Both the position numbers and the translations under genes were made by a program. The notes beneath the pieces are model-generated. The model worked only from the letters and a program-made list of their open reading frames with translations. It did not search any database and had not been told where the DNA came from. Positions 10,159 through 21,849 of a stretch of 64,000 nt of DNA are shown piece by piece. Each line of letters opens with the position of its first letter. Positions within the stretch are counted from its first letter, which is position 1. The DNA is taken from positions 11,493,001 through 11,557,000 of the forward strand of contig BRKX01000007.1 in the NCBI GenBank assembly GCA_026008535.1. The letters are read 5' to 3'. This DNA is from Perilla frutescens (taxonomy: Eukaryota > Streptophyta > Magnoliopsida > Lamiales > Lamiaceae).

Positions 10159-10278
10159 AGGGGTGCAACACGAGGACTTCCCAGGTGGTCACCCATCCTA
10201 GTACTACTCTCGCCCAAGCACGCTTAACTTCGGAGTTCTGATGGGATCCGGTGCGTTAGTGCTGGTATGATCGCACCC
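10159..10278 (-). rRNA. 5S rRNA: 5S rRNA, copy 20 (C93A)
   Basis: C24. Private C93A (10186) interrupts the C91-C95 run within box C. Upstream spacer T/C/G with C to T at 10503, C to T at 10607 and G to A at 10671, repeated in spacer 25. Confidence 0.95.
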
Positions 10279-10684
10279 GTTAGAGTCTCCTCACTATATT
10301 TTCTTATAGCTGCTGGCACAGCGGGCGGTGTGGGGCTCCGAACTTCAAACGCGCGTAACTTTCGAACCGAATGGAGTTACGGGGCGCACAGCATGTCCAC
10401 GCGAAGGTCTCTCAGAGCCGGACGACGTGGACAACCGGGCTGGCCCGTTGTGTGCACTATCCGAGGTCAAAAAAGGCCGCAGAGCCCCGGTTTCGTGGCC
10501 CGTCGTGTTTCGACGATCCCGATTTCAAAAATTGCGGGTCCCACACTCGGAATCACGGCACGCTGATGACAAAAGCCCCGTGTCGCGATTATATTTGCAC
10601 ACAATGTGTAAGACAAACAAAACAATCAAACTAGTTGTAAAAAAAAAGAACAAGTTAACCGAAAAGACGAATCTGAACTACAAA

Positions 10685-10804
10685 AGGGGTGCAACACGAG
10701 GACTTCCCAGGGGGTCACCCATCCTAGTACTACTCTCGCCCAAGCACGCTTAACTTCAGAGTTCTGATGGGATCCGGTGCGTTAGTGCTGGTATGATCGC
10801 ACCC
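10685..10804 (-). rRNA. 5S rRNA: 5S rRNA, copy 21 (C47T)
   Basis: C24, C47T (10758), shared with copies 26 and 60. Upstream spacer T/C/G with G to T at 10956, repeated in spacer 26. Confidence 0.96.
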
Positions 10805-11210
10805 GTTAGAGTCTCCTCACTATATTTTCTTATAGCTGCTGGCACAGCGGGCGGTGTGGGGCTCCGAACTTCAAACGCGCGTAACTTTCGAACCGAATGG
10901 AGTTACGGGGCGCACAGCATGTCCACGCGAAGGTCTCTCAGAGCCGGACGACGTGTACAACCGGGCTGGCCCGTTGTGTGCACTATCCGAGGTCAAAAAA
11001 GGCCGCAGAGCCCCGGTTTCGTGGCCCGCCGTGTTTCGACGATCCCGATTTCAAAAATTGCGGGTCCCACACTCGGAATCACGGCACGCTGATGACAAAA
11101 GCCCCGTGTCGCGATTATATTTGCACACAATGCGTAAGACAAACAAAACAATCAAACTAGTTGTAAAAAAAAAGAACAAGTTAACCGAAAAGACGAGTCT
11201 GAACTACAAA

Positions 11211-11330
11211 AGGGGTGCAACACGAGGACTTCCCAGGGGGTCACCCATCCTAGTACTACTCTCGCCCAAGCACGCTTAACTTCGGAGTTCTGATGGGATC
11301 CGGTGCGTTAGTGCTGGTATGATCGCACCC
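11211..11330 (-). rRNA. 5S rRNA: 5S rRNA, copy 22
   Basis: C24, otherwise consensus. Upstream spacer T/C/G with C to T at 11555, repeated in spacer 27. Confidence 0.98.
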
Positions 11331-11736
11331 GTTAGAGTCTCCTCACTATATTTTCTTATAGCTGCTGGCACAGCGGGCGGTGTGGGGCTCCGAACTTCAA
11401 ACGCGCGTAACTTTCGAACCGAATGGAGTTACGGGGCGCACAGCATGTCCACGCGAAGGTCTCTCAGAGCCGGACGACGTGGACAACCGGGCTGGCCCGT
11501 TGTGTGCACTATCCGAGGTCAAAAAAGGCCGCAGAGCCCCGGTTTCGTGGCCCGTCGTGTTTCGACGATCCCGATTTCAAAAATTGCGGGTCCCACACTC
11601 GGAATCACGGCACGCTGATGACAAAAGCCCCGTGTCGCGATTATATTTGCACACAATGCGTAAGACAAACAAAACAATCAAACTAGTTGTAAAAAAAAAG
11701 AACAAGTTAACCGAAAAGACGAGTCTGAACTACAAA

Positions 11737-11856
11737 AGGGGTGCAACACGAGGACTTCCCAGGGGGTCACCCATCCTAGTACTACTCTCGCCCAAGCACG
11801 CTTAACTTCGGAGTTCTGATGGGATCCGGTGCGTTAGTGCTGGTATGATCGCACCC
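11737..11856 (-). rRNA. 5S rRNA: 5S rRNA, copy 23
   Basis: C24, otherwise consensus. Upstream spacer T/C/G with G to A at 12112, repeated in spacer 28. Confidence 0.98.
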
Positions 11857-12262
11857 GTTAGAGTCTCCTCACTATATTTTCTTATAGCTGCTGGCACAGC
11901 GGGCGGTGTGGGGCTCCGAACTTCAAACGCGCGTAACTTTCGAACCGAATGGAGTTACGGGGCGCACAGCATGTCCACGCGAAGGTCTCTCAGAGCCGGA
12001 CGACGTGGACAACCGGGCTGGCCCGTTGTGTGCACTATCCGAGGTCAAAAAAGGCCGCAGAGCCCCGGTTTCGTGGCCCGCCGTGTTTCGACGATCCCGA
12101 TTTCAAAAATTACGGGTCCCACACTCGGAATCACGGCACGCTGATGACAAAAGCCCCGTGTCGCGATTATATTTGCACACAATGCGTAAGACAAACAAAA
12201 CAATCAAACTAGTTGTAAAAAAAAAGAACAAGTTAACCGAAAAGACGAGTCTGAACTACAAA

Positions 12263-12382
12263 AGGGGTGCAACACGAGGACTTCCCAGGGGGTCACCCAT
12301 CCTAGTACTACTCTCGCCGAAGCACGCTTAACTTCGGAGTTCTGATGGGATCCGGTGCGTTAGTGCTGGTATGATCGCACCC
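12263..12382 (-). rRNA. 5S rRNA: 5S rRNA, copy 24 (G64C)
   Basis: C24, G64C (12319) at the last base of box A, repeated in copy 29. Upstream spacer G/C/G. Confidence 0.95.
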
Positions 12383-12788
12383 GTTAGAGTCTCCTCACTA
12401 TATTTTCTTATAGCTGCTGGCACAGCGGGCGGTGGGGGGCTCCGAACTTCAAACGCGCGTAACTTTCGAACCGAATGGAGTTACGGGGCGCACAGCATGT
12501 CCACGCGAAGGTCTCTCAGAGCCGGACGACGTGGACAACCGGGCTGGCCCGTTGTGTGCACTATCCGAGGTCAAAAAAGGCCGCAGAGCCCCGGTTTCGT
12601 GGCCCGCCGTGTTTCGACGATCCCGATTTCAAAAATTGCGGGTCCCACACTCGGAATCACGGCACGCTGATGACAAAAGCCCCGTGTCGCGATTATATTT
12701 GCACACAATGCGTAAGACAAACAAAACAATCAAACTAGTTGTAAAAAAAAAGAACAAGTTAACCGAAAAGACGAGTCTGAACTACAAA

Positions 12789-12908
12789 AGGGGTGCAACA
12801 CGAGGACTTCCCAGGGGGTCACCCATCCTAGTACTACTCTCGCCCAAGCACGCTTAACTTCGGAGTTCTGATGGGATCCGGTGCATTAGTGCTGGTATGA
12901 TCGCACCC
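12789..12908 (-). rRNA. 5S rRNA: 5S rRNA, copy 25
   Basis: T24, isolated among C24 neighbours; otherwise consensus. Upstream spacer G/A/G near the promoter, then the same three substitutions as spacer 20, so the duplication boundary falls inside this spacer. Confidence 0.98.
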
Positions 12909-13314
12909 GTTAGAGTCTCCTCACTATATTTTCTTATAGCTGCTGGCACAGCGGGCGGTGGGGGGCTCCGAACTTCAAACGCGCGTAACTTTCGAACCGA
13001 ATGGAGTTACGGGGCGCACAGCATGTCCACGCGAAGGTCTCTCAGAGCCGGACGACGTGGACAACAGGGCTGGCCCGTTGTGTGCACTATCCGAGGTCAA
13101 AAAAGGCCGCAGAGCCCCGGTTTCGTGGCCCGTCGTGTTTCGACGATCCCGATTTCAAAAATTGCGGGTCCCACACTCGGAATCACGGCACGCTGATGAC
13201 AAAAGCCCCGTGTCGCGATTATATTTGCACACAATGTGTAAGACAAACAAAACAATCAAACTAGTTGTAAAAAAAAAGAACAAGTTAACCGAAAAGACGA
13301 ATCTGAACTACAAA

Positions 13315-13434
13315 AGGGGTGCAACACGAGGACTTCCCAGGGGGTCACCCATCCTAGTACTACTCTCGCCCAAGCACGCTTAACTTCAGAGTTCTGATGG
13401 GATCCGGTGCGTTAGTGCTGGTATGATCGCACCC
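13315..13434 (-). rRNA. 5S rRNA: 5S rRNA, copy 26 (C47T)
   Basis: C24, C47T as in copy 21. Upstream spacer T/C/G with G to T at 13586. Confidence 0.96.
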
Positions 13435-13840
13435 GTTAGAGTCTCCTCACTATATTTTCTTATAGCTGCTGGCACAGCGGGCGGTGTGGGGCTCCGAACT
13501 TCAAACGCGCGTAACTTTCGAACCGAATGGAGTTACGGGGCGCACAGCATGTCCACGCGAAGGTCTCTCAGAGCCGGACGACGTGTACAACCGGGCTGGC
13601 CCGTTGTGTGCACTATCCGAGGTCAAAAAAGGCCGCAGAGCCCCGGTTTCGTGGCCCGCCGTGTTTCGACGATCCCGATTTCAAAAATTGCGGGTCCCAC
13701 ACTCGGAATCACGGCACGCTGATGACAAAAGCCCCGTGTCGCGATTATATTTGCACACAATGCGTAAGACAAACAAAACAATCAAACTAGTTGTAAAAAA
13801 AAAGAACAAGTTAACCGAAAAGACGAGTCTGAACTACAAA

Positions 13841-13960
13841 AGGGGTGCAACACGAGGACTTCCCAGGGGGTCACCCATCCTAGTACTACTCTCGCCCAAG
13901 CACGCTTAACTTCGGAGTTCTGATGGGATCCGGTGCGTTAGTGCTGGTATGATCGCACCC
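13841..13960 (-). rRNA. 5S rRNA: 5S rRNA, copy 27
   Basis: C24, otherwise consensus. Upstream spacer T/C/G with C to T at 14185, as spacer 22. Confidence 0.98.
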
Positions 13961-14366
13961 GTTAGAGTCTCCTCACTATATTTTCTTATAGCTGCTGGCA
14001 CAGCGGGCGGTGTGGGGCTCCGAACTTCAAACGCGCGTAACTTTCGAACCGAATGGAGTTACGGGGCGCACAGCATGTCCACGCGAAGGTCTCTCAGAGC
14101 CGGACGACGTGGACAACCGGGCTGGCCCGTTGTGTGCACTATCCGAGGTCAAAAAAGGCCGCAGAGCCCCGGTTTCGTGGCCCGTCGTGTTTCGACGATC
14201 CCGATTTCAAAAATTGCGGGTCCCACACTCGGAATCACGGCACGCTGATGACAAAAGCCCCGTGTCGCGATTATATTTGCACACAATGCGTAAGACAAAC
14301 AAAACAATCAAACTAGTTGTAAAAAAAAAGAACAAGTTAACCGAAAAGACGAGTCTGAACTACAAA

Positions 14367-14486
14367 AGGGGTGCAACACGAGGACTTCCCAGGGGGTCAC
14401 CCATCCTAGTACTACTCTCGCCCAAGCACGCTTAACTTCGGAGTTCTGATGGGATCCGGTGCGTTAGTGCTGGTATGATCGCACCC
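14367..14486 (-). rRNA. 5S rRNA: 5S rRNA, copy 28
   Basis: C24, otherwise consensus. Upstream spacer T/C/G with G to A at 14742, as spacer 23. Confidence 0.98.
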
Positions 14487-14892
14487 GTTAGAGTCTCCTC
14501 ACTATATTTTCTTATAGCTGCTGGCACAGCGGGCGGTGTGGGGCTCCGAACTTCAAACGCGCGTAACTTTCGAACCGAATGGAGTTACGGGGCGCACAGC
14601 ATGTCCACGCGAAGGTCTCTCAGAGCCGGACGACGTGGACAACCGGGCTGGCCCGTTGTGTGCACTATCCGAGGTCAAAAAAGGCCGCAGAGCCCCGGTT
14701 TCGTGGCCCGCCGTGTTTCGACGATCCCGATTTCAAAAATTACGGGTCCCACACTCGGAATCACGGCACGCTGATGACAAAAGCCCCGTGTCGCGATTAT
14801 ATTTGCACACAATGCGTAAGACAAACAAAACAATCAAACTAGTTGTAAAAAAAAAGAACAAGTTAACCGAAAAGACGAGTCTGAACTACAAA

Positions 14893-15012
14893 AGGGGTGC
14901 AACACGAGGACTTCCCAGGGGGTCACCCATCCTAGTACTACTCTCGCCGAAGCACGCTTAACTTCGGAGTTCTGATGGGATCCGGTGCGTTAGTGCTGGT
15001 ATGATCGCACCC
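14893..15012 (-). rRNA. 5S rRNA: 5S rRNA, copy 29 (G64C)
   Basis: C24, G64C in box A as in copy 24. Upstream spacer G/C/G. Confidence 0.95.
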
Positions 15013-15418
15013 GTTAGAGTCTCCTCACTATATTTTCTTATAGCTGCTGGCACAGCGGGCGGTGGGGGGCTCCGAACTTCAAACGCGCGTAACTTTCGAA
15101 CCGAATGGAGTTACGGGGCGCACAGCATGTCCACGCGAAGGTCTCTCAGAGCCGGACGACGTGGACAACCGGGCTGGCCCGTTGTGTGCACTATCCGAGG
15201 TCAAAAAAGGCCGCAGAGCCCCGGTTTCGTGGCCCGCCGTGTTTCGACGATCCCGATTTCAAAAATTGCGGGTCCCACACTCGGAATCACGGCACGCTGA
15301 TGACAAAAGCCCCGTGTCGCGATTATATTTGCACACAATGCGTAAGACAAACAAAACAATCAAACTAGTTGTAAAAAAAAAGAACAAGTTAACCGAAAAG
15401 ACGAGTCTGAACTACAAA

Positions 15419-15538
15419 AGGGGTGCAACACGAGGACTTCCCAGGGGGTCACCCATCCTAGTACTACTCTCGCCCAAGCACGCTTAACTTCGGAGTTCTG
15501 ATGGGATCCGGTGCGTTAGTGCTGGTATGATCGCACCC
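15419..15538 (-). rRNA. 5S rRNA: 5S rRNA, copy 30
   Basis: C24, otherwise consensus. Upstream spacer G/A/G. Confidence 0.98.
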
Positions 15539-15944
15539 GTTAGAGTCTCCTCACTATATTTTCTTATAGCTGCTGGCACAGCGGGCGGTGGGGGGCTCCG
15601 AACTTCAAACGCGCGTAACTTTCGAACCGAATGGAGTTACGGGGCGCACAGCATGTCCACGCGAAGGTCTCTCAGAGCCGGACGACGTGGACAACAGGGC
15701 TGGCCCGTTGTGTGCACTATCCGAGGTCAAAAAAGGCCGCAGAGCCCCGGTTTCGTGGCCCGCCGTGTTTCGACGATCCCGATTTCAAAAATTGCGGGTC
15801 CCACACTCGGAATCACGGCACGCTGATGACAAAAGCCCCGTGTCGCGATTATATTTGCACACAATGCGTAAGACAAACAAAACAATCAAACTAGTTGTAA
15901 AAAAAAAGAACAAGTTAACCGAAAAGACGAGTCTGAACTACAAA

Positions 15945-16064
15945 AGGGGTGCAACACGAGGACTTCCCAGGGGGTCACCCATCCTAGTACTACTCTCGCC
16001 CAAGCACGCTTAACTTCGGAGTTCTGATGGGATCCGGTGCGTTAGTGCTGGTATGATCGCACCC
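15945..16064 (-). rRNA. 5S rRNA: 5S rRNA, copy 31
   Basis: C24, otherwise consensus. Upstream spacer G/A/A with T to C at 16244, the type last seen at copy 16. Confidence 0.98.
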
Positions 16065-16470
16065 GTTAGAGTCTCCTCACTATATTTTCTTATAGCTGCT
16101 GGCACAGCGGGCGGTGGGGGGCTCCGAACTTCAAACGCGCGTAACTTTCGAACCGAATGGAGTTACGGGGCGCACAGCATGTCCACGCGAAGGTCTCTCA
16201 GAGCCGGACGACGTGGACAACAGGGCTGGCCCGTTGTGTGCACCATCCGAGGTCAAAAAAGGCCGCAGAGCCCCGGTTTCGTGGCCCGCCGTGTTTCGAC
16301 GATCCCGATTTCAAAAATTGCGGGTCCCACACTCAGAATCACGGCACGCTGATGACAAAAGCCCCGTGTCGCGATTATATTTGCACACAATGCGTAAGAC
16401 AAACAAAACAATCAAACTAGTTGTAAAAAAAAAGAACAAGTTAACCGAAAAGACGAGTCTGAACTACAAA

Positions 16471-16590
16471 AGGGGTGCAACACGAGGACTTCCCAGGGGG
16501 TCACCCATCCTAGTACTACTCTCGCCCAAGCACGCTTGACTTCGGAGTTCTGATGGGATCCGGTGCGTTAGTGCTGGTATGATCGCACCC
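16471..16590 (-). rRNA. 5S rRNA: 5S rRNA, copy 32 (T53C)
   Basis: C24, T53C (16538) in box A, shared with copies 33 and 34. Upstream spacer T/C/A with G to T at 16624 (-34), just upstream of the TATA-like motif. Confidence 0.95.
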
Positions 16591-16996
16591 GTTAGAGTCT
16601 CCTCACTATATTTTCTTATAGCTTCTGGCACAGCGGGCGGTGTGGGGCTCCGAACTTCAAACGCGCGTAACTTTCGAACCGAATGGAGTTACGGGGCGCA
16701 CAGCATGTCCACGCGAAGGTCTCTCAGAGCCGGACGACGTGGACAACCGGGCTGGCCCGTTGTGTGCACTATCCGAGGTCAAAAAAGGCCGCAGAGCCCC
16801 GGTTTCGTGGCCCGCCGTGTTTCGACGATCCCGATTTCAAAAATTGCGGGTCCCACACTCAGAATCACGGCACGCTGATGACAAAAGCCCCGTGTCGCGA
16901 TTATATTTGCACACAATGCGTAAGACAAACAAAACAATCAAACTAGTTGTAAAAAAAAAGAACAAGTTAACCGAAAAGACGAGTCTGAACTACAAA

Positions 16997-17116
16997 AGGG
17001 GTGCAACACGAGGACTTCCCAGGGGGTCACCCATCCTAGTACTACTCTCGCCCAAGCACGCTTGACTTCGGAGTTCTGATGGGATCCGGTGCGTTAGTGC
17101 TGGTATGATCGCACCC
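16997..17116 (-). rRNA. 5S rRNA: 5S rRNA, copy 33 (T53C)
   Basis: C24, T53C. Upstream spacer T/C/A with G to T at 17150. I see no difference from unit 32. Confidence 0.95.
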
Positions 17117-17522
17117 GTTAGAGTCTCCTCACTATATTTTCTTATAGCTTCTGGCACAGCGGGCGGTGTGGGGCTCCGAACTTCAAACGCGCGTAACTTT
17201 CGAACCGAATGGAGTTACGGGGCGCACAGCATGTCCACGCGAAGGTCTCTCAGAGCCGGACGACGTGGACAACCGGGCTGGCCCGTTGTGTGCACTATCC
17301 GAGGTCAAAAAAGGCCGCAGAGCCCCGGTTTCGTGGCCCGCCGTGTTTCGACGATCCCGATTTCAAAAATTGCGGGTCCCACACTCAGAATCACGGCACG
17401 CTGATGACAAAAGCCCCGTGTCGCGATTATATTTGCACACAATGCGTAAGACAAACAAAACAATCAAACTAGTTGTAAAAAAAAAGAACAAGTTAACCGA
17501 AAAGACGAGTCTGAACTACAAA

Positions 17523-17641
17523 AGGGGTGCAACACGAGGACTTCCCAGGGGTCACCCATCCTAGTACTACTCTCGCCCAAGCACGCTTGACTTCGGAGTT
17601 CTGATGGGATCCGGTGCGTTAGTGCTGGTATGATCGCACCC
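17523..17641 (-). rRNA. 5S rRNA: 5S rRNA, copy 34 (119 nt, one C lost at 91-95, T53C)
   Basis: C24, T53C and a one-base deletion in the C91-C95 run (+ strand G-run 17547-17550 has four G instead of five). This shortens the gene and shifts box C. It is either a real pseudogene step or a homopolymer error in the assembly. Upstream spacer T/C/A with G to T at 17675. Confidence 0.9.
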
Positions 17642-18047
17642 GTTAGAGTCTCCTCACTATATTTTCTTATAGCTTCTGGCACAGCGGGCGGTGTGGGGCT
17701 CCGAACTTCAAACGCGCGTAACTTTCGAACCGAATGGAGTTACGGGGCGCACAGCATGTCCACGCGAAGGTCTCTCAGAGCCGGACGACGTGGACAACCG
17801 GGCTGGCCCGTTGTGTGCACTATCCGAGGTCAAAAAAGGCCGCAGAGCCCCGGTTTCGTGGCCCGCCGTGTTTCGACGATCCCGATTTCAAAAATTGCGG
17901 GTCCCACACTCAGAATCACGGCACGCTGATGACAAAAGCCCCGTGTCGCGATTATATTTGCACACAATGCGTAAGACAAACAAAACAATCAAACTAGTTG
18001 TAAAAAAAAAGAACAAGTTAACCGAAAAGACGAGTCTGAACTACAAA

Positions 18048-18167
18048 AGGGGTGCAACACGAGGACTTCCCAGGGGGTCACCCATCCTAGTACTACTCTC
18101 GCCCAAGCACGCTTAACTTCGGAGTTCTGATGGGATCCGGTGCGTTTGTGCTGGTATGATCGCACCC
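18048..18167 (-). rRNA. 5S rRNA: 5S rRNA, copy 35 (T21A)
   Basis: C24, private T21A (18147) in the helix II region. Upstream spacer G/A/G. Confidence 0.95.
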
Positions 18168-18573
18168 GTTAGAGTCTCCTCACTATATTTTCTTATAGCT
18201 GCTGGCACAGCGGGCGGTGGGGGGCTCCGAACTTCAAACGCGCGTAACTTTCGAACCGAATGGAGTTACGGGGCGCACAGCATGTCCACGCGAAGGTCTC
18301 TCAGAGCCGGACGACGTGGACAACAGGGCTGGCCCGTTGTGTGCACTATCCGAGGTCAAAAAAGGCCGCAGAGCCCCGGTTTCGTGGCCCGCCGTGTTTC
18401 GACGATCCCGATTTCAAAAATTGCGGGTCCCACACTCGGAATCACGGCACGCTGATGACAAAAGCCCCGTGTCGCGATTATATTTGCACACAATGCGTAA
18501 GACAAACAAAACAATCAAACTAGTTGTAAAAAAAAAGAACAAGTTAACCGAAAAGACGAGTCTGAACTACAAA

Positions 18574-18693
18574 AGGGGTGCAACACGAGGACTTCCCAGG
18601 GGGTCACCCATCCTAGTACTACTCTCGCCCAAGCACGCTTAACTTCGGAGTTCTGATGGGATCCGGTGCGTTAGTGCTGGTATGATCGCAACC
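18574..18693 (-). rRNA. 5S rRNA: 5S rRNA, copy 36 (G3T)
   Basis: C24, G3T (18691) breaks the G3-C116 pair of helix I. The same change is in copy 39, so it is not a sequencing error. Likely a less stable RNA. Upstream spacer G/A/G. Confidence 0.94.
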
Positions 18694-19099
18694 GTTAGAG
18701 TCTCCTCACTATATTTTCTTATAGCTGCTGGCACAGCGGGCGGTGGGGGGCTCCGAACTTCAAACGCGCGTAACTTTCGAACCGAATGGAGTTACGGGGC
18801 GCACAGCATGTCCACGCGAAGGTCTCTCAGAGCCGGACGACGTGGACAACAGGGCTGGCCCGTTGTGTGCACTATCCGAGGTCAAAAAAGGCCGCAGAGC
18901 CCCGGTTTCGTGGCCCGCCGTGTTTCGACGATCCCGATTTCAAAAATTGCGGGTCCCACACTCGGAATCACGGCACGCTGATGACAAAAGCCCCGTGTCG
19001 CGATTATATTTGCACACAATGCGTAAGACAAACAAAACAATCAAACTAGTTGTAAAAAAAAAGAACAAGTTAACCGAAAAGACGAGTCTGAACTACAAA

Positions 19100-19219
19100 A
19101 GGGGTGCAACACGAGGACTTCCCAGGGGGTCACCCATCCTAGTACTACTCTCGCCCAAGCACGCTTAACTTCGGAGTTCTGATGGGATCCGGTGCATTAG
19201 TGCTGGTATGATCGCACCC
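19100..19219 (-). rRNA. 5S rRNA: 5S rRNA, copy 37
   Basis: T24, otherwise consensus. Upstream spacer G/C/A with A to T at 19306 (-87), the first of ten units in which this spacer change travels with T24. Confidence 0.98.
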
Positions 19220-19625
19220 GTTAGAGTCTCCTCACTATATTTTCTTATAGCTGCTGGCACAGCGGGCGGTGGGGGGCTCCGAACTTCAAACGCGCGTAAC
19301 TTTCGTACCGAATGGAGTTACGGGGCGCACAGCATGTCCACGCGAAGGTCTCTCAGAGCCGGACGACGTGGACAACCGGGCTGGCCCGTTGTGTGCACTA
19401 TCCGAGGTCAAAAAAGGCCGCAGAGCCCCGGTTTCGTGGCCCGCCGTGTTTCGACGATCCCGATTTCAAAAATTGCGGGTCCCACACTCAGAATCACGGC
19501 ACGCTGATGACAAAAGCCCCGTGTCGCGATTATATTTGCACACAATGCGTAAGACAAACAAAACAATCAAACTAGTTGTAAAAAAAAAGAACAAGTTAAC
19601 CGAAAAGACGAGTCTGAACTACAAA

Positions 19626-19745
19626 AGGGGTGCAACACGAGGACTTCCCAGGGGGTCACCCATCCTAGTACTACTCTCGCCCAAGCACGCTTAACTTCGG
19701 AGTTCTGATGGGATCCGGTGCGTTAGTGCTGGTATGATCGCACCC
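19626..19745 (-). rRNA. 5S rRNA: 5S rRNA, copy 38
   Basis: C24, otherwise consensus. Upstream spacer G/A/G. Confidence 0.98.
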
Positions 19746-20151
19746 GTTAGAGTCTCCTCACTATATTTTCTTATAGCTGCTGGCACAGCGGGCGGTGGGG
19801 GGCTCCGAACTTCAAACGCGCGTAACTTTCGAACCGAATGGAGTTACGGGGCGCACAGCATGTCCACGCGAAGGTCTCTCAGAGCCGGACGACGTGGACA
19901 ACAGGGCTGGCCCGTTGTGTGCACTATCCGAGGTCAAAAAAGGCCGCAGAGCCCCGGTTTCGTGGCCCGCCGTGTTTCGACGATCCCGATTTCAAAAATT
20001 GCGGGTCCCACACTCGGAATCACGGCACGCTGATGACAAAAGCCCCGTGTCGCGATTATATTTGCACACAATGCGTAAGACAAACAAAACAATCAAACTA
20101 GTTGTAAAAAAAAAGAACAAGTTAACCGAAAAGACGAGTCTGAACTACAAA

Positions 20152-20271
20152 AGGGGTGCAACACGAGGACTTCCCAGGGGGTCACCCATCCTAGTACTAC
20201 TCTCGCCCAAGCACGCTTAACTTCGGAGTTCTGATGGGATCCGGTGCGTTAGTGCTGGTATGATCGCAACC
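20152..20271 (-). rRNA. 5S rRNA: 5S rRNA, copy 39 (G3T)
   Basis: C24, G3T (20269), as in copy 36 three units away. Upstream spacer G/A/G. Confidence 0.94.
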
Positions 20272-20677
20272 GTTAGAGTCTCCTCACTATATTTTCTTAT
20301 AGCTGCTGGCACAGCGGGCGGTGGGGGGCTCCGAACTTCAAACGCGCGTAACTTTCGAACCGAATGGAGTTACGGGGCGCACAGCATGTCCACGCGAAGG
20401 TCTCTCAGAGCCGGACGACGTGGACAACAGGGCTGGCCCGTTGTGTGCACTATCCGAGGTCAAAAAAGGCCGCAGAGCCCCGGTTTCGTGGCCCGCCGTG
20501 TTTCGACGATCCCGATTTCAAAAATTGCGGGTCCCACACTCGGAATCACGGCACGCTGATGACAAAAGCCCCGTGTCGCGATTATATTTGCACACAATGC
20601 GTAAGACAAACAAAACAATCAAACTAGTTGTAAAAAAAAAGAACAAGTTAACCGAAAAGACGAGTCTGAACTACAAA

Positions 20678-20797
20678 AGGGGTGCAACACGAGGACTTCC
20701 CAGGGGGTCACCCATCCTAGTACTACTCTCGCCCAAGCACGCTTAACTTCGGAGTTCTGATGGGATCCGGTGCATTAGTGCTGGTATGATCGCACCC
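20678..20797 (-). rRNA. 5S rRNA: 5S rRNA, copy 40
   Basis: T24, otherwise consensus. Upstream spacer G/C/A with A to T at 20884. Confidence 0.98.
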
Positions 20798-21203
20798 GTT
20801 AGAGTCTCCTCACTATATTTTCTTATAGCTGCTGGCACAGCGGGCGGTGGGGGGCTCCGAACTTCAAACGCGCGTAACTTTCGTACCGAATGGAGTTACG
20901 GGGCGCACAGCATGTCCACGCGAAGGTCTCTCAGAGCCGGACGACGTGGACAACCGGGCTGGCCCGTTGTGTGCACTATCCGAGGTCAAAAAAGGCCGCA
21001 GAGCCCCGGTTTCGTGGCCCGCCGTGTTTCGACGATCCCGATTTCAAAAATTGCGGGTCCCACACTCAGAATCACGGCACGCTGATGACAAAAGCCCCGT
21101 GTCGCGATTATATTTGCACACAATGCGTAAGACAAACAAAACAATCAAACTAGTTGTAAAAAAAAAGAACAAGTTAACCGAAAAGACGAGTCTGAACTAC
21201 AAA

Positions 21204-21323
21204 AGGGGTGCAACACGAGGACTTCCCAGGGGGTCACCCATCCTAGTACTACTCTCGACCAAGCACGCTTAACTTCGGAGTTCTGATGGGATCCGGTGCG
21301 TTAGTGCTGGTATGATCGCACCC
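21204..21323 (-). rRNA. 5S rRNA: 5S rRNA, copy 41 (G66T)
   Basis: C24, G66T (21258), shared with copies 43, 49 and 51. Upstream spacer T/C/A with C to G at 21585, repeated in spacer 49. Confidence 0.95.
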
Positions 21324-21729
21324 GTTAGAGTCTCCTCACTATATTTTCTTATAGCTGCTGGCACAGCGGGCGGTGTGGGGCTCCGAACTTCAAACGCGCG
21401 TAACTTTCGAACCGAATGGAGTTACGGGGCGCACAGCATGTCCACGCGAAGGTCTCTCAGAGCCGGACGACGTGGACAACCGGGCTGGCCCGTTGTGTGC
21501 ACTATCCGAGGTCAAAAAAGGCCGCAGAGCCCCGGTTTCGTGGCCCGCCGTGTTTCGACGATCCCGATTTCAAAAATTGCGGGTGCCACACTCAGAATCA
21601 CGGCACGCTGATGACAAAAGCCCCGTGTCGCGATTATATTTGCACACAATGCGTAAGACAAACAAAACAATCAAACTAGTTGTAAAAAAAAAGAACAAGT
21701 TAACCGAAAAGACGAGTCTGAACTACAAA

Positions 21730-21849
21730 AGGGGTGCAACACGAGGACTTCCCAGGGGGTCACCCATCCTAGTACTACTCTCGCCCAAGCACGCTTAACT
21801 TCGGAGTTCTGATGGGATCCGGTGCGTTAGTGCTGGTATGATCGCACCC
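21730..21849 (-). rRNA. 5S rRNA: 5S rRNA, copy 42
   Basis: C24, otherwise consensus. Upstream spacer G/A/G. Confidence 0.98.

Larger units (their letters stand above)
10440..15510. repeat. 5-unit higher-order repeat (2,630 bp), two copies
   Basis: Markers recur exactly 2,630 bases apart: spacers 20/25 (three substitutions), gene 21/26 C47T, spacer 21/26 s163, spacer 22/27 s236, spacer 23/28 s267, gene 24/29 G64C, spacer 24/29 G/C/G. The left end lies after site b of spacers 20/25 (about 10440 and 13070), the right end before position 24 of genes 25/30 (about 12880 and 15510). Confidence 0.9.
16471..18047. repeat. Monomer triplication, copies 32-34
   Basis: Three consecutive units share T53C and G to T at -34, changes found nowhere else in the window. 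Apart from the one-base loss in copy 34 I see no difference among them. Confidence 0.85.
18168..21203. repeat. 3-unit higher-order repeat (1,578 bp), two copies
   Basis: Units 35-37 and 38-40 share spacer order G/A/G, G/A/G, G/C/A plus G3T in genes 36/39 and the -87 change in spacers 37/40. Boundaries lie between gene 35 (T21A private) and gene 41 (G66T). Confidence 0.85.

Noticed and set aside
17464..17682. 72-codon minus-strand frame
   Set aside because: It appears only because the one-base deletion in copy 34 shifts the frame through the 5S gene; it is absent from other units.
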